Below, one piece after another: positions 25,646 to 35,087 of a stretch of DNA of 64,000 bases (position 1 is the first letter of the stretch; the number at the start of each line of letters is the position of its first letter). This DNA comes from Phycisphaerae bacterium. Lineage in GTDB: Bacteria > Planctomycetota > Phycisphaerae > UBA1845. The DNA is taken from contig JAJDDT010000062.1 in assembly GCA_029260165.1 (NCBI GenBank), positions 1 to 64,000 on the forward strand, in the 5' to 3' direction. Under the pieces are notes generated by a model that did no database searches, was not told the origin of the DNA, and worked only from the letters and a program-made list of their open reading frames with translations. The position numbers and the translations under genes were made by a program.

Positions 25646-26830
25646 CTAGGAGACGTTGACCATTTCGGGTGACGATGTCGAGTTTTTGACGTTGCCCACC
25701 AGGTTATTGAACACGGATTCGTAGTCATCGACAACGGGTCCGACGGCGTGGGTTTTTTCGTAGTGTTTGCGGGCGTTTGTTGAGCAGGTTTTCCACATGT
25801 CGGGGTCGGTTAACAACTGGTTCATTTTCCTGCCCAATTCATCGACGGAATCGGCGTGGACGCCCAGGTGCTTGTCTGTGATGGTTCCCTCCGCGTCCCA
25901 GCGGGTGACGACGGGGAGTGCGTTGGCCCAGCTTTCCAGAAAGGTGTTGGGAAACCCCTCGTAGTTGGACGTGCACAGCAATGCGGAGGCCTGTTGATAG
26001 TATTGGCTGACCTTGGTGTGCGGGACGTGGCCCAGCATTTTGACGTTGGCCATCGTGTTGGCGCGGTCAACGATAAGGCGGGCGTAGTTGGATCTGGTGT
26101 TGGGGGCACCGATGAGGTCGAAACGGATGTCGGGATGGGCGGCGGCGAGGTCGAGCAGGAAGTCGAGGCCTTTCTGTTCGGCGTATCGCCCCAACCATAG
26201 CAGGGATTTTTGTTCGTCGTTGGCGGGCGATTGGCGATTCTGTGGTCCCGGATCGGCGGTGCAACTGCGGATGATGGTTGAATCAAGATTGACGTTGTCT
26301 TTCAACATGCGTTGCTGATTCGGGGTTTGTGCGATGACGAGGTCTGCGGTTTTGAGGCCGAAGCGATACAGCCATTTTTCGCGACGTGCGGTGAAAAACC
26401 AGAGGTCTTTTTCGCATTCGGGGTCGCAAGCGACGGCGTAGATCATCTTGCGGCGACGGGACTTGCACCAGAAGGCGACCTGTCCCGTTTCCGCGCCGGC
26501 GGTTCGGTGGTAGTAGATGTCTGCGTTGGCGCGGGACATGGCGTTGTGGAGGCTTGTCCATCGCGGGTGGATGAAACGAACGATGGGCAGGCCATCGTCC
26601 CATGAGCACATTTTGTAGACGGTGATGCCGTCGTGTTCGATGCCGTCGGGTTGTCCATGGTCGGTGACGATGAAACTGACGCGGTATCCGCGGTGGACGA
26701 GTCCGCGGGCGATGATGGCGCGCTGGACCTCCGCGCCGCCGATGTGCGGAAGGTCGGATCGTCCGGAGAGGACAGCGTAGTTGTTTGGGGCAACGAAGCA
26801 GACACTGGGCTTGGGGGTCTTGCTTGTCAT
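25646..26830 (-). CDS. Glycosyltransferase, GT4-like
   Basis: A 394-residue GT-B enzyme. The N-terminal half has GGAEVQRAIIARGLVHRGYRV, the acceptor-side loop of GT4 enzymes, and the C-terminal half has LLWLGRYAEQKGLDFLLD and the donor-site stretch LCTSNYEGFPNTFLESWA (the E-x7-E motif). It should add one sugar to the lipid-linked repeat unit on the cytoplasmic face. Its start overlaps the flippase stop by four bases, so the two are coupled. Donor and linkage cannot be read from the sequence. Confidence 0.85.
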   Translation of the reverse strand: MTSKTPKPSVCFVAPNNYAVLSGRSDLPHIGGAEVQRAIIARGLVHRGYRVSFIVTDHGQPDGIEHDGITVYKMCSWDDGLPIVRFIHPRWTSLHNAMSRANADIYYHRTAGAETGQVAFWCKSRRRKMIYAVACDPECEKDLWFFTARREKWLYRFGLKTADLVIAQTPNQQRMLKDNVNLDSTIIRSCTADPGPQNRQSPANDEQKSLLWLGRYAEQKGLDFLLDLAAAHPDIRFDLIGAPNTRSNYARLIVDRANTMANVKMLGHVPHTKVSQYYQQASALLCTSNYEGFPNTFLESWANALPVVTRWDAEGTITDKHLGVHADSVDELGRKMNQLLTDPDMWKTCSTNARKHYEKTHAVGPVVDDYESVFNNLVGNVKNSTSSPEMVNVS

Positions 26831-28449
26831 TGCGTTGGCCTTTTGACGATGTTGCGCAGGAGTGGGAGTCGGGCAAGTCTGGATTTGAAGTCGTCGGGGA
26901 GGACGAATCGCCAGTAAAGCAGACCGATGACGAGACCGCCGACGACGCAGCCGGTGATCATGGCGACGAGTGGTTGGTCACCGAGGATGAATCGAATCAG
27001 GATCAGAACGGCGGCGAATGGCAGGACGAGCGCGAGCGGTTTGGCGCCGCTGTCGGACCAGTATTTGACGAAGGACATATCTGTTTTTCGGCAGGCGACC
27101 CATGGGAGGACGAATCCGTTGACGACGAGGAGTGGGATCGCCATCGAGGCGGCGGCTCCGAGGAGTCCCCAATCGGTGCGGGTCAGGAAGATGTAGCAGA
27201 GGATGATGCTTGCGATGGCGCCGATGAAGGAGGCGGCTGATGCGACGCCGTGGATACCAGCGCCAAGGAGGACGTGCCAGGTTGGTCGCTGGGCGAAGAA
27301 TGGGGTGAATCCGATGAGCAGGACGGTGAGGACGGCGGCGTGTTCGGTGAACTGTTTGTCATTCATCCAGACCTGCAGGGTTTGCCGGCCGAGAATGAAG
27401 AGAAAGGCTGCGAGGGGCAGGGTGAGGAGCAGGCCTGCCCTTGTGCCTTCGACGAGGAGTTGTCGGAGTTTCTCGCGATCGGCGTCTTTGGTGAGTTTTC
27501 CCGCATGGGGGACGAGAACGCGGGCGTATCCCATGAGGAATCGTGTGGCGAATCGGATAAGGGCGCGGGGTCTTGAGAGGATGGCGACGGCAACTTCGCC
27601 GTGCATATGGTAGCGAAGGAGCATCATGACAACGCCCTGGTTGAGGATGATCATTCCGGAGGAATTGACAAAATCCTTAAGCCCGTAGGCGGCGATTTCC
27701 CGGAATCGTTCGGTGTCGGACCATCGGAATGAGAGCTTCAAGTCCGGGCTTAGGTGGCGGGCGATGGCGCGTTTGGCGAAGAGTTCGATGAGGAACCGTG
27801 CGGCGACGAAAGCAGCCATCGCCTTGAGTCCCCATCCCGCGAAAAGTGCGATCATGACGCCTGCGACGACGAAGAATGATCCGCCGACTTCGACGTAGTT
27901 GAGCTGGACGAAACGGTGGTTACCAACGAGGACGCCACCGTAAACCATTGTCAGCATTTGGCAGACGGCTGCGATGCCCATGGCGGCGACCATCCATTGT
28001 GCGTCGACGACGAGGCGAGTGCCTGGGTCGTCCTGCATCCACCAGGGTAATCCGTAGATGATTCCGGTGGTGATGACGAGTGCGCCGATGGCTGCGTAGA
28101 GGACGAGCGTTGCGGTGGCGGAGAGCATTCGGTTGAGTTCGGACCAGTCGCTGGTGTGTCGCAGTTTGGCGACGTGGTGGTTGGCTGATGATCCGAATCC
28201 GAGTCCGCTCATGGAAATGATCGCGCTCATGGACCAGCCAAGGTCCCAGACGCCGAGTTCGGCGGTGCCGAGTTGGTCGTTGATCAATCGTGGCAGAACG
28301 AATCCGCTGACGACCATGATGAATTGAGATGCCCAGTTGGAGAGGACGTTTTTGGTGTCGCCGGGTTTTTTGGACGCGGGGGGTGACACGGGATTATTCG
28401 TGGGGGGTTGTTGGCCGGTGGGTTGTTGGCGGGCGATCGTGTCGGCCAT
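26827..28449 (-). CDS. Polysaccharide flippase (Wzx/MATE-like)
   Basis: A 540-residue membrane protein with about 12-14 hydrophobic helices, starting after a 35-residue Pro/Gln-rich tail with NVLSNWASQFIMVVSGFVLPRLI, the opening pattern of oligosaccharide flippases. It should move the undecaprenyl-linked repeat unit from the cytoplasmic to the outer face. It lies between an amidotransferase and a glycosyltransferase in the cluster, which supports Wzx function over a drug exporter. The coding strand here is C/A-rich at third positions, opposite to the genes at 42-50 kb. Confidence 0.85.
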   Translation of the reverse strand: MADTIARQQPTGQQPPTNNPVSPPASKKPGDTKNVLSNWASQFIMVVSGFVLPRLINDQLGTAELGVWDLGWSMSAIISMSGLGFGSSANHHVAKLRHTSDWSELNRMLSATATLVLYAAIGALVITTGIIYGLPWWMQDDPGTRLVVDAQWMVAAMGIAAVCQMLTMVYGGVLVGNHRFVQLNYVEVGGSFFVVAGVMIALFAGWGLKAMAAFVAARFLIELFAKRAIARHLSPDLKLSFRWSDTERFREIAAYGLKDFVNSSGMIILNQGVVMMLLRYHMHGEVAVAILSRPRALIRFATRFLMGYARVLVPHAGKLTKDADREKLRQLLVEGTRAGLLLTLPLAAFLFILGRQTLQVWMNDKQFTEHAAVLTVLLIGFTPFFAQRPTWHVLLGAGIHGVASAASFIGAIASIILCYIFLTRTDWGLLGAAASMAIPLLVVNGFVLPWVACRKTDMSFVKYWSDSGAKPLALVLPFAAVLILIRFILGDQPLVAMITGCVVGGLVIGLLYWRFVLPDDFKSRLARLPLLRNIVKRPTQ

Positions 28450-28462
28450 GGTTGTTTATCGT

Positions 28463-30358
28463 CTAGCTGACCGTAGCGAGGCTGCGGTTTTCGTTTTGTT
28501 TTCTGACGCCGCCGCGCAGAAACGTACGATGCCAGGATTCAAGTGCGAGGAGGATCCAGAGATCCTCCGCGTGATCTTCGGTGTTGTTGCGGTGCGTGTC
28601 GATCATGTGTTTGACGCCTGTGTTGTCGAACCATTGGGCGACGGCGGAGTCTGAATCGGTGAGCAGATCGAGTCTCGGGCTGAGGCCGCCATCGGCGCGG
28701 AACCATTCGCGGATGGGGACGGGGAAGCCCATTTTGGCGCGTTGGATGATGTCCATCGGGACGAGGTCCCGGGCGGCTTGTTTGAGGACGAATTTGCTGT
28801 GGCCGTTTCTGAGTTTGGTGTGGATGGGCCATTGTCCGACCATGTCGACGAGGGTGTGGTCGAGCATGGGGACGCGCGCTTCGACGGAGGCCCCCATGCT
28901 GACGCGGTCCTGTCGGTGGAGGACGGAGTTGAGGTAGACCTGCTGGTCCATGCGAAGCAGGGCTTCGATGGGTTCGAAGGCGGCGTAGCGGTCGATGATG
29001 GATTGGCGGACGGAGAGGTCGAGCGCGTGTCCGGTCGTCATGAGGCCGACGAGGTGGTCGCTGCCGAAGGCGCTGTTTCGGATGGCCATCCCGATGGGCC
29101 CGCGACGTTGCCATTCGGCGAGGGTGGACAGTTTTCCGATTTGCAACGCGTTGGGTAGTCCTGCAACGATTTTTCGGGCGGTGCCAGGTACGCCGATGAA
29201 TCGTTGGTAGACAGATTGAAAGTGCGCGTATCGGTGGTAGCCGCAGAGGGCTTCGTCGGCGCCTTCACCGGTGAGCATGACGGTGACTTCCTGTTTGGCG
29301 TGTTTGCAGAGCAGGTGGAGGAAGATGCTGTTGGGGTGGTCGACGGGGACGTCCATGAACCAGACGAGTTTGTCAAATTCGCGATGGAAGTCGGCGGCAG
29401 TGACGGGGATGGGGCAGTGGTCGGTGCCGACGGCATCTGCGACCTGTGAGGAGTATGGGAATTCGTTGTAGTCCTTTTCCTTGAAACCGACGGAATAGGT
29501 TTTGATGGGGTGTTTGGTGAGGTCGTTGGCGAATCTTGTGACAACGCTGGAGTCGAGGCCACCGCTGAGTTGGGTGCCGAGCGGGACGTCGCTCATCATG
29601 CGTCTTTTGACGCTGGCGTGTAGCGATTCGCGAAACTGGTTGATGAATTCCTCGTCGGTTGGCGCGGTGTCGAGCGGCTCCCTGACGGACCAGTAGCGTT
29701 GAATTTTGGTTTTCAGATCGCCGGTGACGGTCATGTGGTGACCTGGCATGAGTTGTTTGATTCCGGCGAAGAGGGTTTGCTCACCTGCGACGTGGCGAAA
29801 CAACAGATGTTCTGCGAGGACGGGGAAGTTGACGTCGCGTGGGCAGGCGGGGTGTTCGAGCAGGGACTTGATTTCGGAGGCGAAAGCGAAGACGCCCTTG
29901 TTGAGAAAATAGAAGAACGGTTTGATGCCGAGGCGGTCGCGGGCGATGAACGCGTCACCGGTGCGTTCGTCGAAGATGCAGAAAGCGAACATACCATTGA
30001 GGCGGTCTGCCAACTTCGGTCCCCATTCGCACCAGCCGTGGACGAGGACTTCGGTGTCGGTGTGGGAGTGGAATTTATATCCTTTGGATTCGAGCTGGGC
30101 GCGGATGTCGGTGTGGTTGTAGATTTCGCCGTTGTAGGTGACCCAGACATTCCGCTCGGTGTTGGCCATGGGTTGGACGCCGTGTTCGGAAAGATCAACA
30201 ATGCTGAGACGTCGATGTCCGAAGGCGTAGGTCTTTCCGACGTGGTCGCCGAAGCCATCGGGTCCGCGGTGGATCATCTCGTCGCGCATGCGGACGACGA
30301 GCGACCCTGCGTTGTCGGCGAGTGGTTCAGATTCAATGAAGCCGCAGATTCCGCACAT
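28463..30358 (-). CDS. asnB: Asparagine synthase-type glutamine amidotransferase, second copy
   Basis: A 631-residue enzyme with the same two domains as 23772-25634: Cys2 in MCGICGFIES, MIHRGPDGFGD and NGEIYNH in the glutaminase, then LSGGLDSSVVTRF, MDVPVDHPNSIFLHLL and LTGEGADEALCGYHRY in the synthetase. The sequence around the acceptor-side DEPFAD motif reads MDVPVDHP, unlike the other copy, so the two probably act on different acceptors. Ten bases separate it from the sulfotransferase upstream. Expected role: amidation of a sugar acid or of a precursor in the polysaccharide. Confidence 0.87.
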   Translation of the reverse strand: MCGICGFIESEPLADNAGSLVVRMRDEMIHRGPDGFGDHVGKTYAFGHRRLSIVDLSEHGVQPMANTERNVWVTYNGEIYNHTDIRAQLESKGYKFHSHTDTEVLVHGWCEWGPKLADRLNGMFAFCIFDERTGDAFIARDRLGIKPFFYFLNKGVFAFASEIKSLLEHPACPRDVNFPVLAEHLLFRHVAGEQTLFAGIKQLMPGHHMTVTGDLKTKIQRYWSVREPLDTAPTDEEFINQFRESLHASVKRRMMSDVPLGTQLSGGLDSSVVTRFANDLTKHPIKTYSVGFKEKDYNEFPYSSQVADAVGTDHCPIPVTAADFHREFDKLVWFMDVPVDHPNSIFLHLLCKHAKQEVTVMLTGEGADEALCGYHRYAHFQSVYQRFIGVPGTARKIVAGLPNALQIGKLSTLAEWQRRGPIGMAIRNSAFGSDHLVGLMTTGHALDLSVRQSIIDRYAAFEPIEALLRMDQQVYLNSVLHRQDRVSMGASVEARVPMLDHTLVDMVGQWPIHTKLRNGHSKFVLKQAARDLVPMDIIQRAKMGFPVPIREWFRADGGLSPRLDLLTDSDSAVAQWFDNTGVKHMIDTHRNNTEDHAEDLWILLALESWHRTFLRGGVRKQNENRSLATVS

Positions 30359-30367
30359 GGTCGCCCC

Positions 30368-31309
30368 CTATGTTGCCACCGGTTCTGCCGTCGGCACGCT
30401 GTTGTCGTATCCGAACTGCCGATTGAGCCACCCCCCGACGCGTTCGAAGGTAGCCAACTGCTCGTCGGTCAGTTCGCGGACCCATTTGGTGTCGAGCCTG
30501 ATCTCGGACGAGTTTCCGAAGCGCATGGCGTTACCGAGGATGTGATGATCGACAGCGCGGTAGTCCTTTTCGCCTGCGGCTGGATCGACGCCGACGAATT
30601 TGAAGAGGCGTTCCATGGTGGCATCGGTATCGTTGCACATATCCTCGTATTTGAGGACTGTTTTCTGATCGTCGTCCAGGGATCGCATCACCTCGCGAAT
30701 TTCCAGATGCGAACGAAGCCATTCACGGGTTGCAATTTCGGGCGACAGGTTTTCATGTTTCATGAATGACAGCAAGCCACCCCGTCCGTCGCGCACGAGA
30801 TGGATGGCTTTGACGCGCAGTCCGTCAACGCGTGACAGATATTTCAGGCGCATCGCGTCCTTGGAGGAATCGAGGAAGACGGACTTGCCGGTGATTTCAA
30901 AGACGGTCCTTGCGAAATTGACATTGGTCTGGTTGACACGCCTGAACATCCTGCGGTTGGCGGGTGACAGCGCCATGTAGACCGAACGGCACAGCTCGAA
31001 TGGCAGCGACCGGTGTCGCGTGCGAACGAGGCGATTGGTGAACGAGGCGTTTTGAACGCGGTAGCCACATTGCGTCCATTTGTCGGCCAGATCGAACGAC
31101 TCGCCTTTTTCGTGCATTTTGCGAACCACGCTGTTCCAGAAATCGCATTGGCCTATCGGTTCGCCGCAGGAGCATTGATAATTGACGACGTCCATGGAAT
31201 CGCCCTTTAGCTCGCCGATGGTGGCGATCTCCGGATGCGTGTTGAGCAGAAACGTCAACAGCGTCGATCCGGAATAGCTTGGCGAGGTGATGTAAAGAAA
31301 ATCGATCAT
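30368..31309 (-). CDS. Sulfotransferase
   Basis: A 313-residue protein starting MIDFLYITSPSYSGSTLLT; the SYSGSTLL loop binds the 5'-phosphosulfate of PAPS, and FLDSSKDAMRLKYL with HLVRDGRGGL corresponds to the 3'-phosphate site of the Sulfotransfer family. It should sulfate a sugar or lipid of the polysaccharide, using PAPS. The ATG at 31309 is selected because it gives the domain start at once and overlaps the ligase stop by four bases. Residues upstream in the open frame are not conserved. Confidence 0.82.
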   Translation of the reverse strand: MIDFLYITSPSYSGSTLLTFLLNTHPEIATIGELKGDSMDVVNYQCSCGEPIGQCDFWNSVVRKMHEKGESFDLADKWTQCGYRVQNASFTNRLVRTRHRSLPFELCRSVYMALSPANRRMFRRVNQTNVNFARTVFEITGKSVFLDSSKDAMRLKYLSRVDGLRVKAIHLVRDGRGGLLSFMKHENLSPEIATREWLRSHLEIREVMRSLDDDQKTVLKYEDMCNDTDATMERLFKFVGVDPAAGEKDYRAVDHHILGNAMRFGNSSEIRLDTKWVRELTDEQLATFERVGGWLNRQFGYDNSVPTAEPVAT

Positions 31310-32721
31310 GTTTGTCTCGCTGGAAATGGTTGTTGGACCATTGGTACGCGAACGTACACACGTCGCCTCGGCGCGACGGGGCGGAGCCTGGTGTTTCTGC
31401 CTGCCCACATGTGAACCGCGATACCCATGGCTGCGTAGGTACCGAGCATTCCCTGACTGGGCATGAGCACACCTCCGGACAGCGCATTGATCAAACATCC
31501 GGTCACATGCGCGAGACCGACCCCACCCACTGCGATGGCAAGGACATCCGTTCTGTTGCGAAGCAGTACGAGCGATGCAACACCGGTACCAAGATAGAAC
31601 GCAGCCACGATGAGCATGCCGACGGCACCACTGTTGACCATGACGTCGAGGAACCCGTTGTGTGGCGTGGTGGGCACATGCCCTTCGGTGTCTTTGATGG
31701 CTTCGTAGGCGTCTGTACGGAGCAATGCCAATCCGCCATGTCCGATGAGCGGAGACTTTCGAATTTCCTCAATCGTGGGAGGCCAGAGATTCCCGGTTCG
31801 ACCAGCCGTCACCTGGTTCATGTCCGTTTGGCCCGTTGCAGCGTTTTCGCCCATGTCCATGAGCATGCGTTCAGCCACGTTTGGGAACATGAAGACGATG
31901 ACCACCAGCGCGATGGGACCGATAAACAGGAGCTTTCGAAATCTCAGACACGCAAAGATAAACCCGATGCCCACGAAGGTGACGTATCCCGCACGAGAGA
32001 AGCAGAGGCCTGTTGCGAGCATGGTGATGATGGCAGACCCGACCGCAATCATTTTGTACTTCTTTTGAGGCCAAAGCCGGTGGGTCGCAAAAATGCTCCA
32101 AAAGGTCATGACCAGGACCTTGGCCATGTCGTTGGCGTGCAGTCCGATGAGTTTGTCGATTCGATTTCGCACGCCCATAAAATTACCGGGCGAGAAAAGA
32201 TGTGTGATTGATACGTTCTTGAGAACAAACGCGCCGTAGAACACGCCAAGCAGGACCACCGTCGTGACAGCAAGCCGCACACGTTCGCGTGTCGTGCACC
32301 CGTCGGCGAACATCAGGGCAGCCCACAGGTATTTCATCGGGTTGATCCAAAGCTCGGTGGTTGCGTCCATAAAGCTTCGGATCGGGTACTCGGGCGGTAA
32401 CGATCCCGTATCGACGGCGACGCGCAAATAGTTGACGAGCACGACCATGATGTAGAGGCCTGCAACGATAAACGCGGATATCGGAATCCCGATCGGACGC
32501 GGATGTCGAACACGATCAATCGCCCAACTGAGCGTTGTGATCGCAAGCGTGAAGTTCCACGGGTTAAGTCCCTGTATTCCCGCCATCGTGCGGGGCATGT
32601 CGTCGTTTTGCGTCAGGACAGTCAGTAAGATCAGGGCAGCCAGCGACAAAAACCAGTCGCGAAAGGCGTACACACAGATGCCCAGGATGAAAATCATCAG
32701 GATGAATTGACGAATACCCAT
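31306..32721 (-). CDS. O-antigen ligase/polymerase family membrane protein
   Basis: A 471-residue protein with about ten hydrophobic helices and a large outer loop containing LIGHGGLALLRTDAYEAI and PTTPHNGFLDVMVNSG, the Wzy_C/O-antigen ligase motif with its conserved His. It either polymerises the repeat units or transfers the chain to an acceptor. The ATG at 32721 is used; an in-frame GTG four codons upstream is inside a hairpin. It is followed by the sulfotransferase with a four-base overlap. Confidence 0.85.
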   Translation of the reverse strand: MGIRQFILMIFILGICVYAFRDWFLSLAALILLTVLTQNDDMPRTMAGIQGLNPWNFTLAITTLSWAIDRVRHPRPIGIPISAFIVAGLYIMVVLVNYLRVAVDTGSLPPEYPIRSFMDATTELWINPMKYLWAALMFADGCTTRERVRLAVTTVVLLGVFYGAFVLKNVSITHLFSPGNFMGVRNRIDKLIGLHANDMAKVLVMTFWSIFATHRLWPQKKYKMIAVGSAIITMLATGLCFSRAGYVTFVGIGFIFACLRFRKLLFIGPIALVVIVFMFPNVAERMLMDMGENAATGQTDMNQVTAGRTGNLWPPTIEEIRKSPLIGHGGLALLRTDAYEAIKDTEGHVPTTPHNGFLDVMVNSGAVGMLIVAAFYLGTGVASLVLLRNRTDVLAIAVGGVGLAHVTGCLINALSGGVLMPSQGMLGTYAAMGIAVHMWAGRNTRLRPVAPRRRVYVRVPMVQQPFPARQT

Positions 32722-32733
32722 TTTTCGCCACAC

Positions 32734-32752
32734 GCCCGGTCATCGACCGGGC
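32734..32752 (-). promoter_or_regulatory. Hairpin in the leader of the O-antigen ligase gene
   Basis: GCCCGGTC (32734-32741) pairs perfectly with GACCGGGC (32745-32752) around ATC. It fills most of the 39-base gap between the upstream CapK-type gene and the ligase ATG, ending 12 bases before that ATG on the minus strand, so it may influence ribosome access or mRNA stability. No T run follows, so a terminator is unlikely. Confidence 0.4.
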
Positions 32753-32760
32753 AACCCCTT

Positions 32761-34173
32761 TCATCTACCATCCACACCCACAGGCTCACCCGCCGCGGAG
32801 GTCTGCTTCTCTTCATTCAGAACCGTAACCAACTCTGGACACTCGTTGATCACGAACCGGTGCTTGCCGCTTGGCGTTGACTCGAACCGCTCGACGAATT
32901 CGACCTTCACGTCCGCTTTGGGACCGAGTTTTTCCCTGGCACCCTTGATCGCGTGGCCGAACTCACCCTCGTTGAATCCCTTGTCCTTCTGTACTTCAAA
33001 TATATACTGCGACATCGCCGTCTGTCGAAAAGTGAACAGTGCGACGCCTTTAACATCGTAAAACAGGTGCGTAAACCATTCGCCGTGGATGATCCTGCCA
33101 CCGGGGTCGACGATGTAGTCTCCGACGCGTCCGGTCAGATCGGAGATCGATGACAACGCCCGACCACACGGGCACTCCGTGTTGCCGACCGCACCCATGT
33201 CCCCGATGCGGTATCGAACAAAGGGAAACGCAAGGTTGTCAAGCTGCGTCACCAGCAGATGGCCGACACCTTTTTCGTCGGGATTCTCAACCTCGACGAT
33301 AATCCCCGTATCGTTGGCGTGCATCGTGCCATGCTCACATTCCATCCCGATCATGCCGACCTCGCGACTGCCATAGCGGTTGTACGCTTTGCAACCAAAA
33401 CGCGCTTCGATCAACTCGCGGTAGTGAGGCCAGAGCACTTCTGCGGAGCACAGAACACCTCGAGGCGGGTGGTCAAGCTCGACATCATGCCGCTGCATAT
33501 GTCGTGCGACGAGATAAGCCGCCGATGCGTAGGCAACAATCAACACCGGTTTACGCTTTCGGATGGTCGCGACGGCTTGTTCGAGCTTGCCATCGTCGAC
33601 ATCAAACGCATCGACGAGGAATCGGTTTTGCAACCAGTTTCGAAGTCGCTGTCGCCCCTTGCGATATCGTGCGAGGTCCGTCGGCGCCCCCCAAAGCAGG
33701 CACACAGGCTCACCACGTTTCCAACCCGTCCACTGGTCGAACAACGGTGCGGTCAGCATGGCTTCGCGATCGTAATCCTCGCCCTGATAGAACTGCAACG
33801 GAGCGCCGGTCGATCCGCCGCTGGCGTTCTTTCGCAACGTCGATCGGTCGAGGGCTTCGCTGATCATGCGTTCGCCCGCCGCCCGGATTTTCGTCTTGTC
33901 GAGAATCGGAAGGTCCGCCAAGGCGGCCACACTGTCGATGGCTTCGGGATCGAACCCGATGTCGGTAAACAGTTCGCGATAATATGGAACATGTCGCCCG
34001 GCGTGTCTGAGCAACGAGCGAAGGCGATCGAGCTGATAAGCTTCGACAGCCTCTCTTCCGGAGCGGAACAGCCCCTCACGGTTGCGGATGTCGCCATCTC
34101 TGCCAACCACGCCCGCCTTCGCGCGATTGGCGAAATACCGGCGAGACAGAAAATGTCGTATTGAACCTGCCAT
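32761..34173 (-). CDS. CapK-type (phenylacetate-CoA ligase-like) adenylating enzyme
   Basis: A 470-residue member of the AMP-forming family related to PaaK and CapK. It shows NASGGSTGAPLQFYQGEDYD (the phosphate-binding loop), YNRYGSREVGMIGMECE and FVRYRIGDMGAVG. A Cys cluster (GNTECPCGR) resembles the zinc knuckle of PaaK relatives. CapK-like proteins are frequent in capsule loci, but their acyl substrate is usually unknown. A second member sits at 37997-39454; they are only distantly alike. It precedes the ligase and follows the methyltransferase by ten bases. Confidence 0.85.
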   Translation of the reverse strand: MAGSIRHFLSRRYFANRAKAGVVGRDGDIRNREGLFRSGREAVEAYQLDRLRSLLRHAGRHVPYYRELFTDIGFDPEAIDSVAALADLPILDKTKIRAAGERMISEALDRSTLRKNASGGSTGAPLQFYQGEDYDREAMLTAPLFDQWTGWKRGEPVCLLWGAPTDLARYRKGRQRLRNWLQNRFLVDAFDVDDGKLEQAVATIRKRKPVLIVAYASAAYLVARHMQRHDVELDHPPRGVLCSAEVLWPHYRELIEARFGCKAYNRYGSREVGMIGMECEHGTMHANDTGIIVEVENPDEKGVGHLLVTQLDNLAFPFVRYRIGDMGAVGNTECPCGRALSSISDLTGRVGDYIVDPGGRIIHGEWFTHLFYDVKGVALFTFRQTAMSQYIFEVQKDKGFNEGEFGHAIKGAREKLGPKADVKVEFVERFESTPSGKHRFVINECPELVTVLNEEKQTSAAGEPVGVDGR

Positions 34174-34183
34174 CAGTGCTCGT

Positions 34184-35065
34184 TTACTTCTCCAACGTCA
34201 GCGTGTTGATATACTCCGCCGACGCGTTGCCTTTCACCGCGAACCCCACATGCGGGGCAAGATCGCCCATCCCGAAACCCGCCCCGAAAAAGATCGGAGG
34301 CCAGTCCTTGAGCACGTTCTCCCACAGATCACGATCGTAAAACGTCTGCATGACCTTGATGTACGCGACGTCGTGCGAGACGAATACGGATTTCTCCGGC
34401 ATCAAAGGCCACAACGGGACGATGCAGTCCCGAGCAGACGAGGCGATGTCCACATCGACAAACGCCATCGCGACGCATTGGGGCAGATTCTCATCCGTGA
34501 GCGAATCACAGAACCAGCCCTTCACAAATGAGCACACATCAACGCACCCGTATTGACGCACGTTGTCCTGAACCTGCTCCATGCGCGAGGCGTATCTGCC
34601 TGCGGTCCACGGCGTGACCCAGTCACTGCTCCGCCTCGCGTGAAAATCGTTCAGATTGTCCTCGTCAACCTCGGGCAACCCCTCGAAGCTGTCGCAAACG
34701 ACCAGCTTGCGACCCGTCACCTCCGCCACGATGGACAGCTTGGCACTGCTCCCGCCGGAAAAACATCCACACTCGACGACGTCGCCGGGGCAATCGAGAC
34801 TCAACATGATCTCAGCCAACATGAGCCCCTCGACGGGTGTACTCGCGATCGGGACCGATTCGTCGATCTTCTCGAACCGACGGACGATCTCCTCGCGTTC
34901 GCGCGCGTCGTGCTCAGTCGATTGGTTGTTCATGACAAAAAGGTCACGATAACGCTGGTACTCCCCCGATCGCGCCATGCGCTTGACAACATCGAGCTTG
35001 CTCGCCTTGCGGATAACCGGGTTGAGTACGCGGCGGGCCAATCCACTTCCTTTTCCTTGTGCCAC
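34184..35065 (-). CDS. TylF/MycF-type O-methyltransferase
   Basis: A 293-residue SAM-dependent methyltransferase. GDVVECGCFSGGSSAKLS is the cofactor loop, LVVCDSFEGLPEVDEDN the family signature, and AFVDVDIASSARDCIVP the metal-site region of macrocin-type O-methyltransferases. It should methylate a sugar hydroxyl, either on a nucleotide sugar or on the growing chain. It lies between the acetyltransferase-like gene and the CapK-type gene in the same operon. Confidence 0.85.
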   Translation of the reverse strand: MAQGKGSGLARRVLNPVIRKASKLDVVKRMARSGEYQRYRDLFVMNNQSTEHDAREREEIVRRFEKIDESVPIASTPVEGLMLAEIMLSLDCPGDVVECGCFSGGSSAKLSIVAEVTGRKLVVCDSFEGLPEVDEDNLNDFHARRSSDWVTPWTAGRYASRMEQVQDNVRQYGCVDVCSFVKGWFCDSLTDENLPQCVAMAFVDVDIASSARDCIVPLWPLMPEKSVFVSHDVAYIKVMQTFYDRDLWENVLKDWPPIFFGAGFGMGDLAPHVGFAVKGNASAEYINTLTLEK

Positions 35066-35087
35066 GCTTCACCTGCCTCCTGCTTGT

